A stretch of DNA of 64,000 bases from Mesorhizobium sp. B1-1-8 (GCF_006442795.2 NZ_CP083956.1:62001-126000), one strand, 5' to 3'. Shown: positions 18,185-26,012, counted from the stretch's first letter. Notes: generated from the sequence alone by a model not told the origin. Numbers and translations are program-made.

Positions 18185-18622
18185 ATGGCGCTCAAACGAA
18201 TGGACAACGTAGGAATCGTCGTCGATGACCTCGATGAGACGATTGATTTCTTTCGCGAACTCGGCCTTGAGCTCGAAGGGCGGGCCACGATCGAAGGCGA
18301 ATGGGCCGGACGTGTCACCGGACTGGGCGATCAGCGCGTCGAGATTGCCATGATGCGCATGCCGGACGGCCACGGCCGGATCGAGCTGTCCCGCTTCCTC
18401 ACGCCGCCTGTCGTCGCGGATCATCGCAACGCCCCGGTCAACGCTCTTGGCTACCTCCGCGTCATGTTCGCCGTGGACGACATCGACGAGACGCTTGAAA
18501 GGCTCCGCAATCGCGGCGCGCAGCTCGTAGGCGAAGTCGTCCAGTATAAGGACGTGTATCGGCTCTGCTACATCCGCGGGCCCGGAGGGCTTCTCATCGG
18601 ACTCGCCAAGGAACTCGGCTAG
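18185..18622 (+). CDS. VOC (glyoxalase/bleomycin-resistance) superfamily protein
   Basis: A 145-residue metal-binding-fold protein with two beta-alpha-beta-beta-beta repeats: DNVGIVVDDLDETIDFFRELGLE at the N-terminus and VMFAVDDIDETLERLRNRGA in the second half, ending YIRGPGGLLIGLAKELG with the usual C-terminal Glu-containing strand. The start chosen is the ATG at 18185; an upstream in-frame start at 18152 lies almost against the tRNA. VOC proteins include lyases, dioxygenases and binding proteins, so the substrate is not predictable. It is the first gene after tRNA-Thr, inside the repeat-bounded segment. Confidence 0.85.
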   Translation: MALKRMDNVGIVVDDLDETIDFFRELGLELEGRATIEGEWAGRVTGLGDQRVEIAMMRMPDGHGRIELSRFLTPPVVADHRNAPVNALGYLRVMFAVDDIDETLERLRNRGAQLVGEVVQYKDVYRLCYIRGPGGLLIGLAKELG

Positions 18623-18765
18623 GGTCTACGAAAGACAGGCTACACACTGCCTCGCCACTGGGGAAATCGCCCGACAAGAGCGCTGCGTGTTCAGCACTGC
18701 CTGTCGCAAGGGCCGCGACAACGCCCCCTTCGACAAGCAGAGGCCGTTCTATTTGTGGCGGCATG

Positions 18766-19176
18766 TTAGACGGTTTCCCGGATTTTATCCCGTAAGGCAG
18801 CCGCGACGAAAGCCGATCGAGTAACGCCCAAACGATGGGCTGTTTCATCCACATCGGCAAGCAGGCCGGCGTCCAATGAAATATTGGCCCGCGCCGGCCT
18901 GCCGGCATCGCGTATCAAAGGTACCTGGGCCAAAATGGCGCCACCAGCGAGGGCCTCCCTAACTTCGGCATCGTTTACAAGTACCTCAATACTGCGGGGA
19001 GCAGGAATTTGACGACCTTCTGCGACTTCCTCGTCCACCCATTCGGCGAGTGCGGCCACTGCATCCTTAATGGCCTCGTCCCGATCTTTTGACTGAGCAA
19101 CGCAGCCGGGGGCATCAGGGAAGGATACACCGACAAAGCCGTCGGCGGCGTCCACGAGAGCGATATAGCGAGACAT
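18766..19176 (-). CDS. hicB: HicB-family antitoxin
   Basis: A 136-residue antitoxin predicted to bind and neutralise HicA and to repress its own operon. The N-terminal domain (YIALVDAADGFVGVSFPDAPGC) is the partially degraded RNase-H-like HicB fold; the C-terminal part (ANISLDAGLLADVDETAHRLGVTRS) is a ribbon-helix-helix DNA-binding domain. The start is ATG 19176. It follows the toxin gene by 87 bp on the same strand, the toxin-first order usual for hicAB. The matching palindromes upstream of hicA are likely operators. Confidence 0.9.
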   Translation of the reverse strand: MSRYIALVDAADGFVGVSFPDAPGCVAQSKDRDEAIKDAVAALAEWVDEEVAEGRQIPAPRSIEVLVNDAEVREALAGGAILAQVPLIRDAGRPARANISLDAGLLADVDETAHRLGVTRSAFVAAALRDKIRETV

Positions 19177-19263
19177 AGTCCAACAAACCTTGAGCTGGGA
19201 ATTTCTGTTAAGCGTTAAGCGTGAGTTGTTCGGATCCAGAGTTTTTGTGACGAGGGGCATGGA

Positions 19264-19446
19264 CTACTCCCAGCCCGCCGCCTTGGCGATCGACCGAGCC
19301 ACCAGTGGGGTCAGGGTCCGGTGACGGGGCACCATGATCGTCGGCATCCCGTCTTTTTTGTATTTGTCGTGTTTTGACCCGCCGACCTTAACCCAACCCT
19401 CTCTTTCGAGGCGGGCCTTGACCTTAGCTGTGTTATTCTCAGGCAC
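19264..19446 (-). CDS. hicA: HicA-family mRNA interferase toxin
   Basis: About 60 residues from a GTG at 19446 (MPENNTAKVKARLEREGW...). The dsRBD-like HicA fold is recognisable from the first helix, the catalytic-region GGSKHDKYKK (His retained, with the GSKHD variant instead of GSHH), VPRHRTLTP and ARSIAKAAGW. The toxin is predicted to cleave translated mRNAs when unbound. An ATG at 19482 would give 72 residues, but it lies inside the palindromic operator and the -10 region, so the GTG is preferred. The promoter and operators lie immediately upstream. Confidence 0.85.
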   Translation of the reverse strand: MPENNTAKVKARLEREGWVKVGGSKHDKYKKDGMPTIMVPRHRTLTPLVARSIAKAAGWE

Positions 19447-19457
19447 TTCGCCATCCC

Positions 19458-19487
19458 AATCTATGTGCAAATATATGCACATAGATT
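19458..19487. promoter_or_regulatory. Operator-like perfect palindrome upstream of hicA
   Basis: Arms AATCTATGTGCA (19458-19469) and TGCACATAGATT (19476-19487) are a perfect 12-bp inverted repeat around AATATA. On the minus strand it covers the -10 position (CATATA, 17 bases from TTGACC), so protein bound here would block hicAB transcription. Confidence 0.75.
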
Positions 19488-19508
19488 GCGCAGCGGTCAA
19501 GCCATGAC

Positions 19509-19524
19509 GTGCAAATAAATGCAC
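19509..19524. promoter_or_regulatory. Second operator-like half-palindrome upstream of hicA
   Basis: GTGCA-AATAAA-TGCAC repeats the core and 6-bp spacing of the main hic palindrome. The two centres are 44 bp apart, about four helical turns, consistent with cooperative binding on one DNA face. Confidence 0.6.
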
Positions 19525-19713
19525 AAGATATTCCGTGCTGTTCGCGACTGGCCTTAGGGGCAAGGCGCATATTCCAGCGTAGGCCTGACACCTGTTTCCG
19601 CGCCGAGCCAGGCGGTTTTTCGGCCTGTTGCAGCTGCCGAGAGCCGCTGTTCGGAGCTTTTCAACAACGCGAATTGAATGGACCCCATGGTTTTGCGATG
19701 AGGCTTTGCCTCG

Positions 19714-19727
19714 CGCAAGCGGCACCA
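19714..19727 (+). repeat. 14-bp duplicate of the tRNA-Thr 3' end (att-like)
   Basis: CGCAAGCGGCACCA is identical to 18103-18116, the last 14 bases of tRNA-Thr including the CCA. It is in the same orientation and bounds a ~1.6 kb segment with the VOC and hicAB genes, as expected for attL/attR of a tRNA-targeted element, but no integrase lies between. Confidence 0.5.
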
Positions 19728-19819
19728 GCTTCCCTGTGCCCACACCCTCCCGGCATCACGGCCATTGTCGAGACTCATGTTTGGTGGAAAACTCCCGGCG
19801 TCAGCATGGGAGGTCGAAA

Positions 19820-20008
19820 ATGCCCTATAGTCTCAAGACCGGAGACGTCGTCAGGCTGAAATCCGGTGGCCCGGAGATGACCGTGAGCGACGGCGCCGCC
19901 TCGGGCACTTATCTGTGCCACTGGTTCAACCGCGAGGGCGACGTCTGGACGCCGCAGCATGCCGGCTTCAAGCCAGACCAGCTGGTGGTGATCGACCAGC
20001 CGAAATAG
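19820..20008 (+). CDS. YodC-family (DUF2158) small protein
   Basis: A 62-residue protein starting MPYSLKTGDVVRLKSGGPEMTV, the DUF2158/YodC signature, with the conserved CHWF and a C-terminal F/L pattern (HAGFKPDQLVVID). Function is unknown in the family; it is probably a small beta-barrel cytoplasmic protein. The ATG is preceded by GGGAGGTC. It lies just outside the att-like repeat. Confidence 0.85.
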   Translation: MPYSLKTGDVVRLKSGGPEMTVSDGAASGTYLCHWFNREGDVWTPQHAGFKPDQLVVIDQPK

Positions 20009-20168
20009 TCTTTCGCGAGCTCGTTCTTCTCGAGAGTTTAGCTCCGGCGCTGCCGGATCGGCTGTCGTCGTTGCCTCGATAGAGCCCAACCGACGGATTT
20101 CTTTCGTCGCCGCGTTTAACGACTGAAGCGTGGCCGCCAATGGCTGCGCCCAACCGGAGACGAAAAGC

Positions 20169-20603
20169 ATGATTTGCCGTTCGATATTTGCCGCCGCCCT
20201 TGGTTTGCTGACCGCCGGCGCGGCACTGGCCCAGATAACGGTGCCGACTCCTGCCCCAGCGCCGGCTCCAGCGGCGCCGAGCGCGCCCGCGGCCGACAAG
20301 CATGGCCTCACGCTGGCGACGTTCGAGATGCGTCGGGAAAAGGCATTCACGGCCGCAGATACCGACGGCGACGGCAAAATCAGCCTTGCCGAATGGACGG
20401 CGTTCCAGACCAAGCGCAAGGGCAAGGGCGATCCCGAGAAATCCTTCGCGCGGATGGACGCCAACAAGGACGGCTTCATCGACAAGTCCGAGCTCGACGC
20501 CGTGCTCGCCAAGCGCTTTGCCAGGCTGGACAAGAACAGCGACGGCATGCTCAGCGCCAGCGAGCGGCCGGGCCACAAAACCGCTCCCGATCAGGAGCAA
20601 TGA
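20169..20603 (+). CDS. Secreted EF-hand calcium-binding protein
   Basis: A 144-residue protein with a Sec signal peptide (MICRSIFAAALGLLTAGAALAQ), a short Pro/Ala linker, and three EF-hand loops: DTDGDGKISLAEW, DANKDGFIDKSEL and DKNSDGMLSASER. It should bind calcium in the periplasm; a sensing or buffering role is inference. The sigma-factor gene starts 45 bp downstream on the same strand, so co-transcription is possible. Confidence 0.88.
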   Translation: MICRSIFAAALGLLTAGAALAQITVPTPAPAPAPAAPSAPAADKHGLTLATFEMRREKAFTAADTDGDGKISLAEWTAFQTKRKGKGDPEKSFARMDANKDGFIDKSELDAVLAKRFARLDKNSDGMLSASERPGHKTAPDQEQ

Positions 20604-20648
20604 CCGAGAGGTTATGCCGTACCATGACAATTGCGAGCGCCCCGGTTG

Positions 20649-21191
20649 ATGGGCGCCGATCCGGACGAGGATCTGGTTCGCCGCGTTGGCGCCGGCGACG
20701 CGGCGGCCGTGCAGGCCATGGTGGCGCGCAAGCTGCCGCGCATCCTGGCGCTGGCCACCCGCATGCTGGGCGACGCGGCCGAGGCGGAGGACGTCGCCCA
20801 GGAGACCTTCGTGCGCATCTGGCGCCATGCTTCCGGCTGGCGCCGGGGGCGCGCGCGGTTCGACACCTGGGTTCATCGGGTGGCGCTCAACCTTTGCTAC
20901 GACCGGCTGCGGCGCCGGCGCGAATGGACGACGGACGAATTGCCGGAGGTGGCCGATGAAGCAGCGCTTCCCGACGCATTCCCCGGCGATGACGAGCGGC
21001 GTGTCGGCCAAGCGCTGCAGCGCATCGCGCCGCGCCAGCGCGAGGCGATCGTGCTGGTGTATTATCAGGACATGTCCAACATCGAGGCGGCCAGCACCAT
21101 GCAGGTCAGCGTCGATGCGCTGGAAAGCCTGCTCGCGCGGGGGCGCCGCTCTCTGCAGGCAATGCTCGCCGGAGGCGATGGCGATGACTGA
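20649..21191 (+). CDS. ECF-family RNA polymerase sigma factor
   Basis: A 180-residue alternative sigma factor. Region 2 runs over about residues 25-90, with AEAEDVAQETFVRIWRH (the -10 recognition/core-binding block) and FDTWVHRVALNLCYDRLRRR. Region 4 lies near residues 120-175, with QRIAPRQREAIVLVYYQDMS and a helix-turn-helix (IEAASTMQVSVDALESLLARG). The start is ATG 20649. Genes for a membrane partner and a metal-sensor-like protein follow immediately, the usual sigma-regulator arrangement. Its target promoters are unknown. Confidence 0.92.
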   Translation: MGADPDEDLVRRVGAGDAAAVQAMVARKLPRILALATRMLGDAAEAEDVAQETFVRIWRHASGWRRGRARFDTWVHRVALNLCYDRLRRRREWTTDELPEVADEAALPDAFPGDDERRVGQALQRIAPRQREAIVLVYYQDMSNIEAASTMQVSVDALESLLARGRRSLQAMLAGGDGDD

Positions 21192-21265
21192 GACAGCAAG
21201 GGCACTGCCGGTTCCGCGGGATGCAACGTGGGGGGCCACGCCGAAAAAGTGGAAGGGGGAACGAA

Positions 21266-21721
21266 ATGGCTGACGGCAGAAGGCCCGCCGGCGGGCCGAT
21301 GGATGCCCGGCGCTTCGCCGCGCTGGCGGATGCTTATGGCGGCGCGCTGCGGCGATGGCCACAGGCCGAGCAGGCTGGCGCGACGCTGTTTGCCGAGACC
21401 GAGGAGGGCCGCGCCATCTTGGCGAGCGCCGGCAGGCTCGACGCGATTCTGGACCGGCATCGCGTCGAGGCGCCCGGTCCGGCGCTCCATAGCGCGATTG
21501 TCGCGAAGGCCGCGACCGAGCTCAGGCTGGGCCGGCGCCGGCAACTCTGGTGGCTCGGCTTCGGGCTCGCCGGCGTCGGCCTCGCCGGCGCGGTTGCCGG
21601 GCTGGCGCTGGTCACCGTCGTCACCCCCGACATGCCCTCCGACCATTATGTGATGGATGCCAACGCGACGTCGTTCGGCGATGCCGGTTCCGACGCCGAT
21701 CCGCTCGAGGAAAACCTATGA
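21266..21721 (+). CDS. Predicted membrane regulator of the ECF sigma factor (unassigned family)
   Basis: A 151-residue protein with an N-terminal cytoplasmic helical part (MDARRFAALADAYGGALRRWP), one central transmembrane helix (WWLGFGLAGVGLAGAVAGLALV) and a short acidic periplasmic tail. AGGGGGA precedes the ATG. Position after an ECF sigma gene and this topology suggest an anti-sigma factor, but I see no canonical zinc-binding HxxxCxxC motif, so this is inferred from context. Its stop overlaps the next start (ATGA). Confidence 0.68.
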   Translation: MADGRRPAGGPMDARRFAALADAYGGALRRWPQAEQAGATLFAETEEGRAILASAGRLDAILDRHRVEAPGPALHSAIVAKAATELRLGRRRQLWWLGFGLAGVGLAGAVAGLALVTVVTPDMPSDHYVMDANATSFGDAGSDADPLEENL

Positions 21722-22164
21722 ACCCCCGTCTTGTCGCGGCATCGCTGGTGCTCAACGTCTTCCTGATCGGCGTCGTGGCCGGCGGCACCGGCTGGCTGCT
21801 CGGCCGGTCCGGTCCGGGCTATTCGCTGGAATCGGCAGGCAGCCGGCTCCCGGCCGGCGACCGCAAGGCGTTCCGGCAGGCTCTCAGGGAAGTCCGTCGG
21901 GAGTCCCGCGATGTCATCGTCGACGGTCAGCAGGCGCGGCGCGAGGCAGCCAACCTTCTGCAACAGCCGACGCTCGACGCGGCTGCCCTGGCGGCCGCGC
22001 TGGAGCGGGCGCGCAACGCCGATGCCACTGTCCGCACCAGGCTGGAGCAGCGCATCGTCGCATTCGCCGCAGCGGGCTCGCCGGAAGACCGCCACCTGCT
22101 TGCCGATGCCTTGCTGCGGCATGTCGGCAGGCAGCGGACGCCGCCAGTAAAAAATTCGCCCTGA
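21718..22164 (+). CDS. Periplasmic heavy-metal sensor / CpxP-like protein
   Basis: A 148-residue protein with an N-terminal signal anchor (VAASLVLNVFLIGVVAGG) and a helical periplasmic domain with RKAFRQALREVRRESRD and AALAAALERARNADATVRTRLEQ, the pattern of the heavy-metal-resistance (CnrX/Spy-like) family. It overlaps the upstream membrane gene by four bases. In other bacteria such proteins control ECF sigma factors in response to metal or envelope stress, so a three-gene signalling module is likely; the signal is unknown. Confidence 0.8.
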   Translation: MNPRLVAASLVLNVFLIGVVAGGTGWLLGRSGPGYSLESAGSRLPAGDRKAFRQALREVRRESRDVIVDGQQARREAANLLQQPTLDAAALAAALERARNADATVRTRLEQRIVAFAAAGSPEDRHLLADALLRHVGRQRTPPVKNSP

Positions 22165-22276
22165 CGAGCGACGGAATGAGCGGGGCATTGCCGTTCAAGG
22201 GAGAGAGGGACAGCCCTGCCGCCGCACGGATTGCGGGCAGGTTGGTTTCAACCTTGTGAACTTTCGGGAGTATCCC

Positions 22277-22555
22277 ATGAACGGTCTGGCGAAATATTTC
22301 GGTGCTGCCGCCCTCGCCGTCGGCGGGACGGTTGCGGCAAGCGCTGCTTCGGCGATGCCGATAGCGCCGGTCGCGGCGGCTCCGGCGCTGGTGGAACATG
22401 TCGCCTGGGGCTGCGGCCCGGGCTGGCATCCCAACTACTGGGGCCGCTGCGTGCCCAACCGCCGCGTCGTCTACCCTGGCTGGCACGGTCCGGCCGTCTA
22501 TATCGGCCCGGTCTGGCATCCCTACCACCGCTGGCATCACTGGCGCCGCTGGTAA
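22277..22555 (+). CDS. Small secreted GCG_CRPN-type protein 1
   Basis: A 92-residue protein with a cleavable signal (about 27 residues ending SASAMP) and a mature domain rich in Trp, His, Gly and Pro: GCGPGWHPNYWGRCVPNRR followed by repeated HPYHRW/WHHW. Two Cys could form a disulphide. The His/Trp pattern suggests surface or metal binding, but function is unknown. A paralogue lies at 25746-26012. It follows the sensor gene by ~110 bp. Confidence 0.8.
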   Translation: MNGLAKYFGAAALAVGGTVAASAASAMPIAPVAAAPALVEHVAWGCGPGWHPNYWGRCVPNRRVVYPGWHGPAVYIGPVWHPYHRWHHWRRW

Positions 22556-22613
22556 GGCGTCGGCCGCTGTCATGATGGCGGGTCCGGCATCGTGAGAGCT
22601 TCCCTTCACACAT

Positions 22614-22636
22614 GGCCGACGCGACCGGCGTCGGCC
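22614..22636 (+). promoter_or_regulatory. Strong hairpin between the GCG_CRPN and DUF1800 genes
   Basis: A perfect 9-bp stem GGCCGACGC/GCGTCGGCC with loop GACCG lies 20 bp before the DUF1800 ATG. There is no U tract, so it may be an RNA-processing or attenuating structure rather than a terminator. Confidence 0.45.
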
Positions 22637-22656
22637 TCTGACGACGGAGGCCCTCG

Positions 22657-24123
22657 ATGGCTGCATCCGTTTCAAATGCCGGCTCGCCTGATCCGGGCCT
22701 GATCGCGCTCAACCGTTTCGGGCTCGGCGCGCGGCCGAGCGACGACCTCGCCAAGATCGCCGGCGATGCGCGCGGTTACCTGGAGGCAGAGCTCACGCAG
22801 CCGGACATCGCGCTCGTCGCCACCGACGATCCGGCCAATGCCGGGCTGCTGGACAGCACGGCCTCCATCCAGGCCAGCATGGCGGCGGCCGCGGAACGCA
22901 AGGCGGCGCGGGACAGCATGGCGTCGCGGCCATCCATGCAGCCGGCAGCGGACGCCCCAGCCGAGGCGTCCGTACCGACCGAGGCAAAAGCCAAGCCCGC
23001 CGTGCCGCCGGTCGAGGCCGATATCTATCGGGCGGAGGCGCAGGCGCGTCTCGCTAAGGCGCTCGGCGCCGGCGCCGGCTTCGTCGAACGGCTGGTCGGC
23101 TTCTGGTCGAACCATTTCTGCGTCTCGGCCGCCAAGGCTCCGATCGTGCGGGCGAGCGCCGGCGCCTTCGAGCGGGAGGCCATCCGCCCGTTCGTGCTCG
23201 GCCGCTTCGCCGACATGCTGCTCGCGGTGGAGCACCACCCGGCGATGCTGTTCTATCTCGACAACCAGCAATCGATCGGGCCCGATTCGCGCGCCGGCAA
23301 ACGGCGCGAGCGCGGCCTCAACGAAAACCTCGCCCGCGAAATCCTGGAACTGCACACGCTGGGTGTCGGCGCCGGCTACAGCCAGGCCGACGTCACCAGC
23401 TTCGCCGGTATGCTCACGGGCTGGACAATGGCCGGGCGCAAGGGCCGGCTCGGCGAACCCGGCAGCTTCGTCTTCAACGCCAACGCGCATCAGCCCGGCG
23501 ATGCGGTGCTGCTCGGCAAGACCTATCCGGCCGGCGGCATGGGCCAGGCGGAAGCGGCGCTCAACGACATCGCCCGGTATCCGGCGACGGCGCAACATAT
23601 CGCCGCCAAGCTCGCGCGCCATTTCATAGCGGACGACCCGCCGCCGGCGGCGGTCACCCGGCTCGCAAAAGTCTTCACCAGGACGGACGGCGATCTGCGG
23701 GCGCTTGCGCTGGCGCTCATCGACTTGCCGGAAGCCTGGTCGACGCCGCTCGGCAAGCTGCGCTCGCCCTACGACTATGTCGTTGCGCTTCGCCGCGCGA
23801 TCGGTGCATCCACCGGCAACGAGCCGCAACGAACGCTTCGCTGGCTAAGCATCCTGGGCGAACCGTTGTGGCAACCGGCCGGCCCGAACGGGTTTTCCGA
23901 CCAGACCGACGCCTGGACATCTCCCGAAGGCATGAAGACCCGCCTCGACATCGCCTGGCAGGCCGCGAAGCAGGCGGACGACATCGGCAGTCCCAACGAA
24001 ATGCTCGACCGGCTGCTCGGCGCCTCCGCCTCGGCCGAGACGCGGCAGGCCATTTCTCGCGCGGAGTCGAAGCAGCAAGGCCTGGCGCTGCTGTTGATGG
24101 CGCCCGAATTCCAACGAAGATGA
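22657..24123 (+). CDS. DUF1800 domain-containing protein
   Basis: A 488-residue protein of the DUF1800 family. It has the family N-terminus ALNRFGLGARPSDDLAKI, the conserved FWSNHFCVSA and ENLAREILELHTLG blocks, and a C-terminal region with PYDYVVALRRAIG. There is no clear signal peptide in this start. DUF1800 proteins nearly always pair with a DUF1501 protein, and the pair is thought to be exported or envelope-associated; the biochemical role is unknown. The partner gene follows 34 bp downstream. It lies behind the sigma-factor module and may be part of its regulon (inference). Confidence 0.92.
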   Translation: MAASVSNAGSPDPGLIALNRFGLGARPSDDLAKIAGDARGYLEAELTQPDIALVATDDPANAGLLDSTASIQASMAAAAERKAARDSMASRPSMQPAADAPAEASVPTEAKAKPAVPPVEADIYRAEAQARLAKALGAGAGFVERLVGFWSNHFCVSAAKAPIVRASAGAFEREAIRPFVLGRFADMLLAVEHHPAMLFYLDNQQSIGPDSRAGKRRERGLNENLAREILELHTLGVGAGYSQADVTSFAGMLTGWTMAGRKGRLGEPGSFVFNANAHQPGDAVLLGKTYPAGGMGQAEAALNDIARYPATAQHIAAKLARHFIADDPPPAAVTRLAKVFTRTDGDLRALALALIDLPEAWSTPLGKLRSPYDYVVALRRAIGASTGNEPQRTLRWLSILGEPLWQPAGPNGFSDQTDAWTSPEGMKTRLDIAWQAAKQADDIGSPNEMLDRLLGASASAETRQAISRAESKQQGLALLLMAPEFQRR

Positions 24124-24157
24124 TTCCAGCGCCGGCAAAACGAACGGAGATGCGGTC

Positions 24158-25396
24158 ATGAGCCTTTTGTGCGAAACTCCCAACCTGTCCCGCCGCGCCG
24201 TGCTGATGACCGGCGGCGCGCTGTTTGCATGGGCCTATCTGCCGCGCTTCGCCCGTGCGGCCGACAATCGCGATCCGCGCCTGATCGTCATCGTGCTGCG
24301 CGGCGCGCTCGACGGCCTGTCGACCGTCGGGCCGGTCGGCGACCCCGATTATGCCGGCTTGCATGGCGACATCGCACTGTCGCTTTCGGGTTCAAACCCG
24401 GCGCTGCCGCTTGACGGCTTCTTCGCCGTCAACCCGGCGATGCCGGTGTTCGCGCGCCTGTTCAAGACAGGGCAGGCAGCGGTGGTGCATGCTGCCGCGA
24501 CCGGCTATCGCGACCGCTCGCATTTCGACGGCCAGGATGTGCTGGAGAGCGGCCTGCCAGGGCCTGGCAACGCCACCACGGGATGGCTCAACCGGGCGCT
24601 CGCCAGCCTACCGACCGGTGACAGGATAGCGAAAGCCGGCGGGCTGGCGGTCGGGCCATCGACGCCGCTGGTGATCCGCGGTGCCGCCCCCGTGCTCGGC
24701 TGGGCGCCGCAGGCCTTGCCGGCACCCGGCGACGCGCTGGCGGCGCGCGTGCTCGACCTCTACAACCACCGCGATCCGGTGCTGGCGGCAGCGCTGCAGA
24801 AAGGCCTCGACGCCGACCGGATGGCGGCGAGCGACCAGCTCGATGGTGAGACGATGAAGCCGAAAGGCGGCCTCGACAATGCCGCCGGCATGCGGCAGTC
24901 GGCACAGGGCGCGGCGAAGCTGATGGCAGCCGACGACGGACCGCGCATCGCGGCGCTCGCCTTCGACGGCTGGGACACGCATGTCAATGAAGGCGGCGCC
25001 ACCGGTCGGCTGGCCAATTTGCTCGGCGGCCTCGACGGCGCCTTCGAAGAATTCCAGCAAGGGCTTGGCGAGCGCTGGCAGGACACGGCGATCGTCGCCA
25101 TCACCGAGTTCGGGCGCACGGCCCGCATCAACGGCACGGTGGGGACCGATCACGGCACCGGCACGGTGGTGCTGCTTGCCGGCGGCGCGATCAAGGGCGG
25201 CCGCGTCATCGCCGACTGGCCCGGCCTGAAGCCGGCTCAGCTTTATGAACAGCGCGACCTCGCCCCGACAAGCGATGTGCGGGCGGTGCTGAAGGGGCTG
25301 CTTGCCGATCAGTTCGGGCTCTCGGCCGCGGTGCTTGGCGACAAGGTGTTTCCGGATTCGGCGCTGGTGTCGCCGATGCGGGGTTTGGTGGTGTGA
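24158..25396 (+). CDS. DUF1501 (sulfatase-like fold) protein with Tat signal
   Basis: A 412-residue protein. The N-terminus NLSRRAVLMTGGALFAWAYL ending FARAAD is a twin-arginine signal, so the folded protein is exported. The DUF1501 domain belongs to the alkaline phosphatase/sulfatase-like group: LIVIVLRGALDGLSTV, GYRDRSHFDGQDVLESG and TDHGTGTVVLLAGG are its typical metal-region blocks. It pairs with the DUF1800 protein just upstream. Substrate unknown. Confidence 0.92.
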   Translation: MSLLCETPNLSRRAVLMTGGALFAWAYLPRFARAADNRDPRLIVIVLRGALDGLSTVGPVGDPDYAGLHGDIALSLSGSNPALPLDGFFAVNPAMPVFARLFKTGQAAVVHAAATGYRDRSHFDGQDVLESGLPGPGNATTGWLNRALASLPTGDRIAKAGGLAVGPSTPLVIRGAAPVLGWAPQALPAPGDALAARVLDLYNHRDPVLAAALQKGLDADRMAASDQLDGETMKPKGGLDNAAGMRQSAQGAAKLMAADDGPRIAALAFDGWDTHVNEGGATGRLANLLGGLDGAFEEFQQGLGERWQDTAIVAITEFGRTARINGTVGTDHGTGTVVLLAGGAIKGGRVIADWPGLKPAQLYEQRDLAPTSDVRAVLKGLLADQFGLSAAVLGDKVFPDSALVSPMRGLVV

Positions 25397-25440
25397 GCCG
25401 CGAGCTTGTCCATCAGCGATAGGCGCCAGCGCCTGGCAGC

Positions 25441-25622
25441 TCGTCATCCACGGGCGGAGCGGGAGCGAAGCGGACGCGGAGACCCGAGGATCCATTCCGT
25501 TACCTTAATCGAAGGGCGCAGCGGAGCAGAATTCTGTATTGTGACAACGCCTCAACGTCACGGAATGGATCCTCGGGTCTGCGCCGCGTCGCTTCGCTCC
25601 TTGCTCCGCCCGAGGATGACGA
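25441..25622. repeat. Family A palindromic intergenic element, copy 2
   Basis: Starts TCGTCATCCACGGGCG and ends GCCCGAGGATGACGA. It contains the inverted GGATCCATTCCGT/ACGGAATGGATCC blocks and the central AGAATTCTG. It lies between the DUF1501 stop and the convergent small-protein gene and occupies most of the ~350-bp gene-free stretch 25397-25745, which otherwise holds only the terminator at 25692-25727. Confidence 0.85.
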
Positions 25623-25691
25623 GGCTGAGGGGCTTCGGCCAATCACGAACGCTGGCGCGAAGGCCCACCGAATGAACTGCATGGGGAACTC

Positions 25692-25727
25692 AACAAAAAC
25701 GCCCGCGCCGTTCCCGGGGCGGGCGTT
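25692..25727 (-). terminator. Intrinsic terminator of the 25746-26012 gene
   Basis: On the minus strand, AACGCCCGC and GCGGGCGTT form a 9-bp stem followed by TTTTTGTT, a good rho-independent terminator 19 bp after the small secreted-protein stop. Confidence 0.82.
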
Positions 25728-25745
25728 CTTCTCCCCTTGGGACGA

Positions 25746-26012
25746 TCAATAGCCCCAATAACCCGGGTGCCAGCGGTGATGCGCCCAGAAGCCGGGATGC
25801 CAATGGCGCACGGGGCGGATGGCCACGCGACCGTTCGGCACGCATCTGCCCCAGCGGTTCACGTGCCAGCCCGGACCGCAGCGCCAGCCGACGGTTTCGA
25901 CTGGCAGCGGCGCAGCGTTGGGCTTGGCCATCGGCATGGCCTGCGAGCCGGCGCCGGACAGCATCAATGTCCCCGCCGCCAGCGCGAACGGTAGAAAATA
26001 TTTGGTAAGCAA
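25746..26012 (-). CDS. Small secreted GCG_CRPN-type protein 2
   Basis: An 88-residue paralogue of the protein at 22277-22555. It has a signal peptide (FLPFALAAGTLMLSGAGSQA), then CGPGWHVNRWGRCVPNGR and His/Trp-rich repeats (HWHPGFWAHHRWHPGYWGY). The first position of the family GCG motif reads RCG here. It is probably periplasmic or surface-exposed; function unknown. It is followed by a clear terminator and is transcribed convergently to the DUF1800/DUF1501 pair. Confidence 0.8.
   Translation of the reverse strand: MLTKYFLPFALAAGTLMLSGAGSQAMPMAKPNAAPLPVETVGWRCGPGWHVNRWGRCVPNGRVAIRPVRHWHPGFWAHHRWHPGYWGY

Larger units (their letters stand above)
19447..19819. other. Intergenic region upstream of hicA, with operators and an att-like repeat
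   Basis: About 370 bp. It holds two hic operator-like palindromes (19458-19487 and 19509-19524), a -35-like TTGACC on the minus strand (19495-19500), and a 14-bp copy of the tRNA-Thr 3' end (19714-19727). Long frames through it lack homology to anything I know and are not called. Confidence 0.6.

Noticed and set aside
25406..25682. Short frames with MDPRVCAASL-type sequence in several intergenic regions
   Set aside because: They recur in each family A repeat and are products of the repeat sequence.
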